A stretch of 21,252 nucleotides of DNA from Oscillospiraceae bacterium (GTDB lineage Bacteria > Bacillota_A > Clostridia > Oscillospirales > Oscillospiraceae). The notes beneath the pieces are model-generated. The model worked only from the letters and a program-made list of their open reading frames with translations. It did no database searches and was not told the origin of the DNA. Below, piece after piece: positions 13,913 through 21,252 of this stretch (within the stretch, counting starts at the first letter, position 1; every line of letters begins with the position of its first letter). The DNA lies in the NCBI GenBank assembly GCA_902795095.1, contig CADBKB010000018.1, positions 1 to 21,252 of the forward strand. Direction: 5' to 3'. Both the position numbers and the translations under genes were made by a program.

Positions 13913-14479
13913 TTACAGGACCTCCACGCCGAAGCCGCGCAGCATGCCGGCCAGCGTGCACAGGGGCAGACCCATTACATTATAATAGTCCCCGTCAAGT
14001 CTGTCCACAAAAATCGAAGCCAGGCCCTGGATCCCGTAGGCGCCGGCCTTATCCATGGGCTCGCCGGTGGCGATATAGGCGTCGATCTCCCGGTCGGACA
14101 GGGGGCGGAAATGCAGAGCGGTGGTGACCGCCGCGGTCTCGCAGCGATCACCGCGCAGCAGGCACAGCCCGCTGACCACGGTATGGGCCCTGCCGCTGAG
14201 CAGGCGGAGCATGGCCTTTGCCTCGGCCTTGTCCGCCGGCTTGCCCAGACGCCGGCCGTCGGCGCACACCACGGTATCGGCGCTGATGATGAGGTCCTCC
14301 GGACCTGCCAGCGCCTGCACGGCCCGGGCCTTCAGCTCGCTGACGCGCTGGATCTCGTCTTCCAGGGACGCGGCGGGATCCATGGTCTCGTCCACGTCCT
14401 CGGTCATGACGGTAAAGGGCAGCCCCAGCTTTTCCAGCAGCTCCCGCCGCCGGGGGGATTTGGATGCAAGCAGGATCAT
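13913..14479 (-). CDS. maf: Maf family nucleoside triphosphate pyrophosphatase
   Basis: This 188-residue protein has the Maf signature: LASKSPRRRELLEKLGLPF at the N-terminus, SADTVV with the catalytic D68, GKPADKAEAKAMLRLLSGRAH, and DKAGAYGIQG (about 143-152). The dTTP/UTP pyrophosphatase subgroup hydrolyses dTTP, UTP and modified pyrimidine nucleotides to monophosphates, as a house-cleaning enzyme linked to septum inhibition in Bacillus. GGAGTGAT precedes the ATG. Its start lies 4 bp after the U32 gene stop, so the two are translationally coupled, and mreC follows, as in many Firmicutes. Confidence 0.95.
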   Translation of the reverse strand: MILLASKSPRRRELLEKLGLPFTVMTEDVDETMDPAASLEDEIQRVSELKARAVQALAGPEDLIISADTVVCADGRRLGKPADKAEAKAMLRLLSGRAHTVVSGLCLLRGDRCETAAVTTALHFRPLSDREIDAYIATGEPMDKAGAYGIQGLASIFVDRLDGDYYNVMGLPLCTLAGMLRGFGVEVL

Positions 14480-14483
14480 AGTA

Positions 14484-16562
14484 TCACTCCACGCCCCGGG
14501 TATAGAGTCCGCGGGTACAGGCGCCGGGGTCGAAGGGAGCGCCGGTACGGTAGCTTTCCATCACCCGGGCCACCTCGGCGGGGCCCTCGGTGGTGAAGCA
14601 GATGCGCAGCCAGCTCAGGCCGAGGGAGCGCAGCGCGGGCAGCTTATCCAGCCAATAGAGCTTTTTGCCGTTGAGCACCACGCTGCGGCAGCTGTCGCCG
14701 TCGCGGATGATGGGGAACTCCGCGCCGGTGCGGTCCACTAACTTGGCGGCGGCGGACTGGCAGGTGCAGGCGCCGGTGCGACCCCGGATGATGCAGTTTT
14801 CCGTAAGCATCAGCGGCAGGCGGCCGTAGATGATGAGCTCGGTGGGGATGGCCTTGCTCAGATCGCGGATCTGGGGCAGGGTCATCTCAAAGGAGGCCGT
14901 GGCGCTGATCAGGCCCAGGGAGCGCAGCTCCAGCATGGTGCGGGAGTTGAACACGTTGAGGCCGAAATCGCCCCGCAGGGAGAAGCCCCGGGAGCGGGCC
15001 ACGGAGAGCTGGCCCAGATTGCCGATCAGAACCTTGCGCACGCCCCGCTCGTAGGCCGCGTCCAGCTGGTCCACCAGCTTGCCGGCTTCGCTGTCGTGCA
15101 GCACCCGGGGCAGCACCGCTACCAGCTCCGTATCCTGGCTCAGACGGGCGAAGGCCCGGCGGTCGGAGACGATCAGATGCAGGGGCGCGTAGACGATATC
15201 GGCGGCGTTCAGGGCGGAGATGAGTTGGTTGGCCCGGGTGACGGACACCGCCAGCTTCGGCGGCTCCGTGGGACCGGAATAGCGCATGACCTCGGTGAAG
15301 CTGCCCAGCTCCGGGGGATCCCGCCGGCCCCGCAGGGCGGTAAGATGGTCCAGCACCTCGCGGCGCATGGCATTGATGGCGGAGGCGGGCAGGGTGAGGC
15401 CGGGCTCCACCACGCTGCGCACCCGGGTGCAGGCATAGGGGGTACCGCCGGTGCGGCCCAGGCGCTGGGCCAGGAGCTCCTCGGTGATGGGGCTGTTGAT
15501 GGCCTCGGAGGGGGCGGGGCCGGTGGTTTTGCAGATGTGGCCCTCGGCGTCCTGCACGGCGAGCATGCTGCCCTGGCGGCGGCTGATGATGGCATAGAAC
15601 TGCACCGGCACCCGGGAGACCTCGCCCCGCTCAAAGCTGGCCCGGGCGCGGGCGAACAGGGCCTCGTTGGGGGCCTCGTCGGTGCGCACGCCGAACATCT
15701 CGGGGCCCAGCTTGCCGGTGAAATAGCCCTGGGTGAAGCCCTGGCGGGAGAAGGCGTCGCGCAGGTCGGAAAGCTGCTTGCGGCCGATGCGGCCGCCGTC
15801 GAGGACGCTGCGGTAGATCTTCGTGGCGGTGGCGACATACTCCGGCCGCTTCATGCGGCCCTCGATCTTGACGGAGGTGACGCCCATGCTGTCGAGCTCC
15901 CACAGCCACTCCACCAGACAGTTGTCCTTGAGGCTGAGGGGGTGCTTGTTTTCAAAGCGGCTGAAGCCGTAGGGCAGGCGGCAGGGCTGGGCGCACTGGC
16001 CGCGATTGCCGCTGCGCCGGCCGATGACGGCGGACATATAGCACTGGCCGGAATAGCACATGCACAGCGCTCCGTGGACAAAGACCTCGATCTCGATGGG
16101 GGAGTTGCGGCAGATGTAGGCGATCTGCTCCCGGCTCAGCTCCCGGGCCAGCACCACGCGGCTCAGGCCCATGGCCGCCGCCTGGCGCACGCCCTCGAGA
16201 TTGTGGATGGACATCTGGGTGGAGGCGTGCAGGGGGATGAGCGGCGCGATCTGGCGGCAGAGATTGACCACGCCCAGATCCTGGACGATGAAGGCGTCCA
16301 CGTCGCACTGGGCGGCGGTTCGGATGAGGTCCGCCACCCGGGGCATCTCCCGGTCGGTGACCAGGGTGTTGAGGGTCAGATGGACCTTGACGCCGCGGAC
16401 GTGGCAGTACTTGACCGCCTCGCGCAGCTCGTCGAAGGTGAAATTTTTGGCGCCCTGCCGGGCATTGAAGCTCCCGAAGCCGAGATAGACCGCGTCCGCG
16501 CCGTTGTGCACGGCGGCGCGCAGCGACTCCAACGAGCCGGCCGGAGATAACAGTTCGAGCAT
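14484..16562 (-). CDS. U32 family peptidase-like protein (RlhA/TrhP-type, DUF3656-containing)
   Basis: The start is the ATG at 16562 behind GAGG, giving the canonical MLELLSPAGSLESLRAAVHNGADAVY opening. A longer frame upstream runs through the promoter. The 692-residue protein has a U32 barrel with the EVFVHGALCMCYSGQCYMS motif (about 160-177) and nearby Cys C167, C174, C190 and C194. A middle region resembling DUF3656 follows, and a C-terminal segment has another Cys group, CIIRGRTGACTCQ. Two-domain proteins of this kind include RlhA (23S rRNA C2501 hydroxylation) and TrhP (tRNA uridine hydroxylation, prephenate-dependent), so RNA hydroxylation is more likely than proteolysis. It leads the U32-maf-mreC operon. 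Confidence 0.9.
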   Translation of the reverse strand: MLELLSPAGSLESLRAAVHNGADAVYLGFGSFNARQGAKNFTFDELREAVKYCHVRGVKVHLTLNTLVTDREMPRVADLIRTAAQCDVDAFIVQDLGVVNLCRQIAPLIPLHASTQMSIHNLEGVRQAAAMGLSRVVLARELSREQIAYICRNSPIEIEVFVHGALCMCYSGQCYMSAVIGRRSGNRGQCAQPCRLPYGFSRFENKHPLSLKDNCLVEWLWELDSMGVTSVKIEGRMKRPEYVATATKIYRSVLDGGRIGRKQLSDLRDAFSRQGFTQGYFTGKLGPEMFGVRTDEAPNEALFARARASFERGEVSRVPVQFYAIISRRQGSMLAVQDAEGHICKTTGPAPSEAINSPITEELLAQRLGRTGGTPYACTRVRSVVEPGLTLPASAINAMRREVLDHLTALRGRRDPPELGSFTEVMRYSGPTEPPKLAVSVTRANQLISALNAADIVYAPLHLIVSDRRAFARLSQDTELVAVLPRVLHDSEAGKLVDQLDAAYERGVRKVLIGNLGQLSVARSRGFSLRGDFGLNVFNSRTMLELRSLGLISATASFEMTLPQIRDLSKAIPTELIIYGRLPLMLTENCIIRGRTGACTCQSAAAKLVDRTGAEFPIIRDGDSCRSVVLNGKKLYWLDKLPALRSLGLSWLRICFTTEGPAEVARVMESYRTGAPFDPGACTRGLYTRGVE

Positions 16563-16593
16563 ATGAAAAACCTCAGAAAGGCAGAAAATTTGG

Positions 16594-16615
16594 GAAAAAA
16601 TCGCCCCGGGGCGAT
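16594..16615 (-). promoter_or_regulatory. palindrome plus T run in the U32 leader, possible attenuator
   Basis: ATCGCCCCGGGGCGAT (16600-16615) is a perfect 16-bp palindrome. On the minus strand it is followed by six T residues, about 32-38 nt before the U32 start. It could form a short terminator hairpin in the leader or be an operator. No alternative pairing partner is evident. Confidence 0.45.
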
Positions 16616-16630
16616 AACTGGCCAATGATG

Positions 16631-16659
16631 ATTATAGCACACAAATACGCCGGCGCAAA
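16631..16659 (-). promoter_or_regulatory. promoter of the U32-maf-mreC operon
   Basis: On the minus strand the -10 is a perfect TATAAT (16636-16631) extended by TGC. The -35 at 17-nt spacing is poor (TTTGCG), as is common with extended -10 promoters. The start would be near 16624. Confidence 0.7.
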
Positions 16660-17034
16660 AGACAAAAAACGAGCGCCGCGATTTTTCCGGAAACCGGGTT
16701 CGTCGGTTTTCACAGGGGCCGCGGGGCCCGCGCCGCCGGAGGGAGGCGACCACAATTTATGGGACTATGGTAGACATAATTCTTCTATATATGCGATTTT
16801 TTGCAAGGGGGTTTCAAAAGTTTTCCCCAACTTCAACAGGGTTTTCCACAGGCAAAAAGGGAGAAAAACCAAGTTTCATACCCATAATGAACCGGTTGAC
16901 GGAAAAGTTACAAAATAAATTTGTAACATTTCACAGACGGCATTTTTCGCCCCGGCGGCCGCGGAAAAAGAAAACTGCACAATTTCAGAGGGCGAAATTC
17001 TACAAGGATAAGAGAAAAAGCGGCGCCGTTTCGG
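16660..17034. other. AT-rich non-coding divergent intergenic region
   Basis: No gene is supported between the U32 promoter and the promoter of the esterase-GH3 gene. It contains a GC-rich patch (about 16708-16750) and an AT-rich remainder. At 16843-16851 a TTTTCCACA matches the DnaA box TTATCCACA with one mismatch, with a weaker TTTTCCCCA nearby, and a clear inverted repeat lies at 16907-16927. Short open frames here lack ribosome-binding sites. Confidence 0.65.
16907..16927. repeat. inverted repeat, possible operator
   Basis: GTTACAAA (16907-16914) and TTTGTAAC (16920-16927) are perfect 8-bp arms around a 5-nt centre. It lies about 110 bp upstream of the esterase-GH3 promoter and has no T run, so a protein-binding site is more likely than a terminator. 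The binding protein is unknown. Confidence 0.55.
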
Positions 17035-17063
17035 TTGAAAAAACCCGGCTAAAACGGTAAAAT
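17035..17063 (+). promoter_or_regulatory. promoter of the esterase-GH3 gene
   Basis: TTGAAA (17035-17040), a 17-nt spacer and TAAAAT (17058-17063). Transcription would start near 17070, with a leader of about 75 nt and AAGGAGG at 17130-17136. Confidence 0.7.
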
Positions 17064-17143
17064 GGTATCATAAATTGGACGAGTGCGCAGATCGGCATCC
17101 CGGCCGACGGGCACCCGCCCGCTTGAAAAGAAGGAGGAACCGT

Positions 17144-20100
17144 ATGAAAAGAAACGTAAGCAAGCTGCTGGCGATGCTTCTGTGCCTTGCCATGTGCCTG
17201 AGCCTGCTGCCCGCCGGCATGGTATCCGCCGCGGACGAGCCGATCCGGGTCGCGTGCGTCGGCGACAGCATCACCTACGGCCATAACCCCGCCGACAACG
17301 GCGCCACCCAGCTCCAGGACAACTGGCCCAAGCTGCTCGACGGCATTCTCGGCGACGGGTATGACGTCCGCAACTTCGGCCACAACGGCGCCACCTTGAG
17401 CAAATCCGGCTGGACGCCCTACTGGAATCTTACCGAGTTTACCGACAGCAAGAATTTCCAGCCCAACATCGTCATCATCATGCTCGGCACCAACGATGCC
17501 GGCAACGCCACCACCGAATCCGGCCGGGAAAACCTGAAGGCCGCCATGCGGGAGCTGGTGGGCGTGTACCGCGATCTCGACTCCGAGCCCACGGTCTACA
17601 TCGCCACCTGCGCCACCGCCTTCGGCACCGGCAACTTCGGCATCCAGCCCGCCAACGTCCATAACTACATGGTCCCGGCTCTGGAGGAGGTCGCCGAGGA
17701 GCTGGAGTGCCCCGTCATCGACATCCACAGCTTCACCAGCGACATGGAAGCGGATTTCCCTGACAACATCCATCCCAACGGCGCCGGCTGTGCCAAAATG
17801 GCCCAGTTCTTCGCCGACTTCATCCTCGAGCACGCCGACGACGGCCCGGACAAGCCCCCCGTTTCCACCGTGCCCATCTACGAGGACACCAGCTATTCCT
17901 TCGCAGAGCGCGCGGCAGACCTGGTTGCCCGCATGAGCCTGCAGCAGAAGGCCTCCCAGCTCGTGGAGCGCGCGGCGGCCATCCCCGCCTCCCAGCTCGG
18001 CGGCGGCGCCCTGAACGTGCCCGCCACCAAGGATCTGAGCCACTACTCCTGGTGGGCTGAGGCCCTGCACGGCCTGCTCCGCGACAACGAGAACCCCCAG
18101 TCCGAGAGCCTGACCATGGGCTCCACCTGGAACCCCGAGCTCTACTACGAGGGCGCCACCCTGATCTCCGACGAGATCCGCGAGCGCTCCCGCAAGAACG
18201 ATCTGGGCAACTGCATCAACCTGAACTTTTATTCTCCCACCATCAACATGCAGCGCGATCCCCGCTGGGGCCGCAACGAGGAAGCCTACTCCGAGGACCC
18301 CCTGCTCAACGCCACCATGGGCACCCAGTTCGTCCTCGGCATGGAGGGCAAGGACCAGGACGGCAAGCCCCTGGATCCCAACGGCTACCTGAAGTCCCTG
18401 ACCACCATCAAGCACTACACCGCCAACAACACCGAGGCCATCCGTACCAGCGGCGGCGCGGACAACGTGGACCTGCGCGCCCTGCGTGAGTACTATGTCG
18501 CCCCCTACCGCGACGTCATCCGCGCTTCCGACGTCCGCTCGGTCATGACGGCCTACAGCTACGTCAACAAGGAGCCCTGCTCCTACAGCTCCTATCTGAT
18601 GGACACCCTGCTGCGTGAGACCTTCGGCTTCACGGGCCACATCACCTCTGACTGCGACTCCGTCAGAACGATCGCCAACCTCAACTACACCAACCCCCGC
18701 ACCGGCGCCAAGCTCACCACCGTGGAGCAGAATGCCGGCGCCCTGGCCCACGGCGAGGACCTGGAGTGCAACGCCGGCATCGGCGGCAGCTCCGGCGACT
18801 ACAACTCCCTGGCCACCCAGATGGTCAATGCCGGCGTGCAGACCGACAAGGGCACCTTCACCGAGAACACCATCGACGTGTCCGTCCACCGTCTGATGAC
18901 CGCCCGTATCTCCACCGGCGAGTTCGACGAGGACAACGGCTGGACCGCCGCCGCCAATGAGCGCATGGCCGACCAGGCCGCCCGGGGCATCAACAACTAT
19001 ACCCCCGAGCGTATCGCGGTCGTTGACAAGGAGGTCGAGGAAGGCGTCGTCATGCTGAAGAACGACGGCATCCTGCCTCTGCAGATCCCCGCCACCGGCG
19101 ACTACAAGGTCGTCATCATCGGCTCCCACCAGACCAACTCTTACCTCGGCCTGTACTCCTCCGAGCAGCGCCATGCCGTGGATGACAAGTGGCGCATCTG
19201 GATCGGCCCCGGCATCGAGCAGGCCATCAAGGATATCAACCCCAACGCCACCGTCACCCGGATCAATTCCAACACCGTCTCCAACCAGAGCGCCATCGAG
19301 GCCGCGGACGCGGTCATCGTGGTCGCCGGCACCGGCAGCGGCTACTCCTCCGAGGGCAGAGACCGCTCCAACACCGTCCTGCCCGACAACCAGGAGACCC
19401 TGATCAACAACGTGGCCGCCCTCAACGCCAACACCGTCGTGTGCATGGAGACCTGCGGCCCGATGCGTGTGACCGAGTTCGAGAACAATGTCAAGGCCAT
19501 CCTGTGGTCCTCCTTCGGCGGCATCCGCAAGGGCATCGGCTTTGCCCACGTGCTGACCGGCCAGGTCAACCCCTCCGGCCATCTGACCGCCACCTGGCAT
19601 AGAAGCGACTCCGATATCCCTGGCATCCGTGACTACAACCTCTATGCCACGGGTGGCAGCCACGGCCGCACCTACATGTACTATGACGGCACCAACCCCG
19701 TCTCCTATCCCTTCGGCTACGGCCTGAGCTACACCACCTTCGCCTACTCCAACCTGAAGCTCGACAAGACCGCCTACGACGCCAACGACACCGTCAAGGT
19801 CACCTTCGACGTCAAGAACACCGGCACCGTGGCCGGCAAGGACGTGGCCCAGCTCTACGTGGCCCAGCCCGACGCTCCTGCGGAGCTGCTCCGCCCGATC
19901 CGCCGCCTGAAGGGCTTCGACAAGATCGAGCTCCAGCCCGGCCAGACCAAGACCGTCTCCCTCGAGGTCAAGATCCCCGATCTGGCCTTCTACAATGAAG
20001 AGAAGGATCAGTTCGAGGTCGACACCGGCAAGTATCAGATCCAGGTCGGCGAGGACAGCGCGCACGCCAACCTCACGAAGGACTTCACCGTCTCCGGCAC

Positions 20101-21252
20101 CATGGACGAGTATCCCGTGGTGCTGACCGCGAAGCCCAACCAGGAAGGCGACGAGGCCCTCGGCATCGAGCAGCGCATCATCTTCGACAAGGGCGCTGTC
20201 ATCGACCCGCAGCTGACCGTTGCCATGAACAACGAGAAGCTCTACGGCTACATCATCAAGGAGCAGACCTCCGTCATCAAGTCCCTTAGCAGCACTCCGC
20301 TGCCCGAGGGCATGACCTTCACCTATGAGTCCAACCGTCCCGAGGTTGCCAAGGTCGAGGGCGACAAGATCACCGCTGTCGGCGCCGGCGTCGCCACCAT
20401 CACCGTCACCGGCGAACTGGACGGCCACAGCGTGTCCACCGAGTTCGTTGTCTACGTCATGTCCAACGTGAAGCTGGACGGCATCACCGTTGACGGCGAG
20501 CCCCTGGCCAAGTTCAGCCCCGACAAGTACAAGTACAACGTGACCCTGGATTCCAAGGTCCATAAGCCCGTGGTTGCGGCCACCGCGGCCAATCCCGATC
20601 TGCGCATCCGGATCGACCAGGTCAAGACCCTGCCCGGCGTGTGCACCATCACCACCAAGGATCCCGATTCCGGCGTCACCGCCACCTATGAGATCAACTT
20701 CAAGGTCAAAGCCTCCGGCGGCGGCTATGTGCTGGCGTCCGAGGTCAAGCCCGGCGGCACCTATGTCATCGTGGCCGATGACACGTATGCGCTCAACGCT
20801 CAGGCATCCGGCGACACCCTCGGCGCCACGGAGGTCACCGTCAGCGGCGATACCGTCACCGGTGACATCGATGACACTGTGCTTTGGACCTTCCAGCCGG
20901 CGGAGGGCGTCGATCCCGCCGGAGACGGCAACGATCTGTACCTCATCTCCAACGGCGACGGCAGCAACGTGCGCCGCGGGTCCGGCGGCGGAGCCCTGCC
21001 GCTGTCGCTTGCGGAATTCGACGCCGCAAATTCGCGCTACTTCACTTGGTCCCTGACCGGCCGCACGGAGGAAGACGGCGCCTACACCCTCTATCTGAAC
21101 GGCTCCAGCTCCAGAGGCTATTATCCCATGGTCGGCGCGGAGACCGGCTTCCATGCCCAGTACATTGCCACCGGCTCCTGGGATCCCCAGACCTCCGGCA
21201 GCTCCATCAAGCTCTATGAGTATGTGCAGCAGTCTTCCGGCCTGCCCGACAT
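17144..21252 (+). CDS. secreted SGNH esterase-GH3 glycosidase fusion, 3' end outside window
   Basis: The ATG at 17144 follows AAGGAGG by 7 nt, and the frame stays open to the window end (1369 full codons). Residues 1-30 are a Sec signal peptide ending VSAADE. Residues about 34-230 are an SGNH hydrolase: GDSITYG with the nucleophile S42, N81, GTND (115-118), and D207/H210 in DNIHPN. A GH3 module follows: WWAEALHG (303-310), RDPRWGRNEEAYSEDP, KHY (423-425), and the nucleophile D503 in TSDCDS. The C-terminal GH3 half has the likely acid/base E737 in SSEGRDRS, and a FnIII-like domain contains GKDVAQLYVAQP. A Big-like domain (about 1045-1105), a cadherin-like domain (about 1108-1190) and an unassigned region follow. 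WWAEALHG is typical of GH3 xylosidases, so esterase plus beta-xylosidase action on acylated xylan is the best guess. Confidence 0.9.
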   Translation, partial: MKRNVSKLLAMLLCLAMCLSLLPAGMVSAADEPIRVACVGDSITYGHNPADNGATQLQDNWPKLLDGILGDGYDVRNFGHNGATLSKSGWTPYWNLTEFTDSKNFQPNIVIIMLGTNDAGNATTESGRENLKAAMRELVGVYRDLDSEPTVYIATCATAFGTGNFGIQPANVHNYMVPALEEVAEELECPVIDIHSFTSDMEADFPDNIHPNGAGCAKMAQFFADFILEHADDGPDKPPVSTVPIYEDTSYSFAERAADLVARMSLQQKASQLVERAAAIPASQLGGGALNVPATKDLSHYSWWAEALHGLLRDNENPQSESLTMGSTWNPELYYEGATLISDEIRERSRKNDLGNCINLNFYSPTINMQRDPRWGRNEEAYSEDPLLNATMGTQFVLGMEGKDQDGKPLDPNGYLKSLTTIKHYTANNTEAIRTSGGADNVDLRALREYYVAPYRDVIRASDVRSVMTAYSYVNKEPCSYSSYLMDTLLRETFGFTGHITSDCDSVRTIANLNYTNPRTGAKLTTVEQNAGALAHGEDLECNAGIGGSSGDYNSLATQMVNAGVQTDKGTFTENTIDVSVHRLMTARISTGEFDEDNGWTAAANERMADQAARGINNYTPERIAVVDKEVEEGVVMLKNDGILPLQIPATGDYKVVIIGSHQTNSYLGLYSSEQRHAVDDKWRIWIGPGIEQAIKDINPNATVTRINSNTVSNQSAIEAADAVIVVAGTGSGYSSEGRDRSNTVLPDNQETLINNVAALNANTVVCMETCGPMRVTEFENNVKAILWSSFGGIRKGIGFAHVLTGQVNPSGHLTATWHRSDSDIPGIRDYNLYATGGSHGRTYMYYDGTNPVSYPFGYGLSYTTFAYSNLKLDKTAYDANDTVKVTFDVKNTGTVAGKDVAQLYVAQPDAPAELLRPIRRLKGFDKIELQPGQTKTVSLEVKIPDLAFYNEEKDQFEVDTGKYQIQVGEDSAHANLTKDFTVSGTMDEYPVVLTAKPNQEGDEALGIEQRIIFDKGAVIDPQLTVAMNNEKLYGYIIKEQTSVIKSLSSTPLPEGMTFTYESNRPEVAKVEGDKITAVGAGVATITVTGELDGHSVSTEFVVYVMSNVKLDGITVDGEPLAKFSPDKYKYNVTLDSKVHKPVVAATAANPDLRIRIDQVKTLPGVCTITTKDPDSGVTATYEINFKVKASGGGYVLASEVKPGGTYVIVADDTYALNAQASGDTLGATEVTVSGDTVTGDIDDTVLWTFQPAEGVDPAGDGNDLYLISNGDGSNVRRGSGGGALPLSLAEFDAANSRYFTWSLTGRTEEDGAYTLYLNGSSSRGYYPMVGAETGFHAQYIATGSWDPQTSGSSIKLYEYVQQSSGLPD

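Noticed and set aside
12142..14127. 661-codon plus-strand frame opposite the radical SAM and mreC genes.
   Set aside because: It crosses two genes and a terminator, and the product is Gly/Asp/His-rich low complexity, while the minus strand has full family signatures.
16563..16625. Longer start for the U32 protein.
   Set aside because: It would overlap the palindrome and begin at the predicted transcription start. The canonical MLELLSPAGS start has a ribosome-binding site.
17000..21154. A 1384-codon open frame antisense to the esterase-GH3 gene.
   Set aside because: It comes from the strong C/G third-position bias of the real gene. The translation is low-complexity (Gly, Val, Asp, Ala-rich) with no domain, ribosome-binding site or promoter.

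Overview
The window looks like a chromosomal segment of a GC-rich Clostridia, most likely a gut Oscillospirales-type bacterium. This rests on Firmicutes-style AAGGAGG ribosome-binding sites, near-consensus sigma-A promoters with extended -10 elements, the ylxM-ffh-rpsP-khpA and maf-mreC gene orders, InlB-type surface repeats, a PadR/DUF1700/DUF4097 module and a secreted plant-polymer hydrolase. The placement is inferred from gene content; no rRNA or tRNA gene is visible.

Layout. Positions 1-2346 (+) hold the 3' part of a repeat-rich surface protein and a small 88-residue peptide, closed by a hairpin terminator. Positions 2438-5262 (+) hold a promoter-led operon: an HPr-kinase-like P-loop protein, a PqqD-like peptide-binding protein, a membrane-anchored acidic protein and a nucleotidyltransferase. 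Together with the small peptide this resembles a cassette for modifying a ribosomal peptide, but no radical SAM enzyme, cyclase or transporter is in view. Positions 5273-6708 (+) encode two membrane proteins. Positions 6720-8688 (+) encode a PadR repressor, a DUF1700 membrane protein and a DUF4097 surface protein, overlapping or translationally coupled. An AT-rich PD-(D/E)XK-like orphan gene (8706-9167, -) follows with its own strong promoter.

Positions 9315-9659 are non-coding and carry a perfect 27-bp inverted repeat pair. On the minus strand, 9651-12100 is the ylxM-ffh-rpsP-khpA operon (signal recognition particle and ribosome maturation), which ends in a terminator where rimM-trmD often follows. 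Further upstream on the same strand are a TIGR01212-type radical SAM gene and a U32 peptidase-maf-mreC operon (13057-16562), with a large palindromic terminator between mreC and the radical SAM gene. A 580-bp AT-rich divergent intergenic region leads into a very large secreted protein on the plus strand (17144 to the window end). It fuses an SGNH esterase domain to a GH3 glycosidase and several beta-sandwich domains, and probably removes acyl groups and sugars from the same glycan.

Most genes are housekeeping or familiar. The items most worth following are the peptide/kinase/PqqD/nucleotidyltransferase cassette, the esterase-GH3 fusion, and the repeat-bearing accessory patch around 8.7-9.6 kb.
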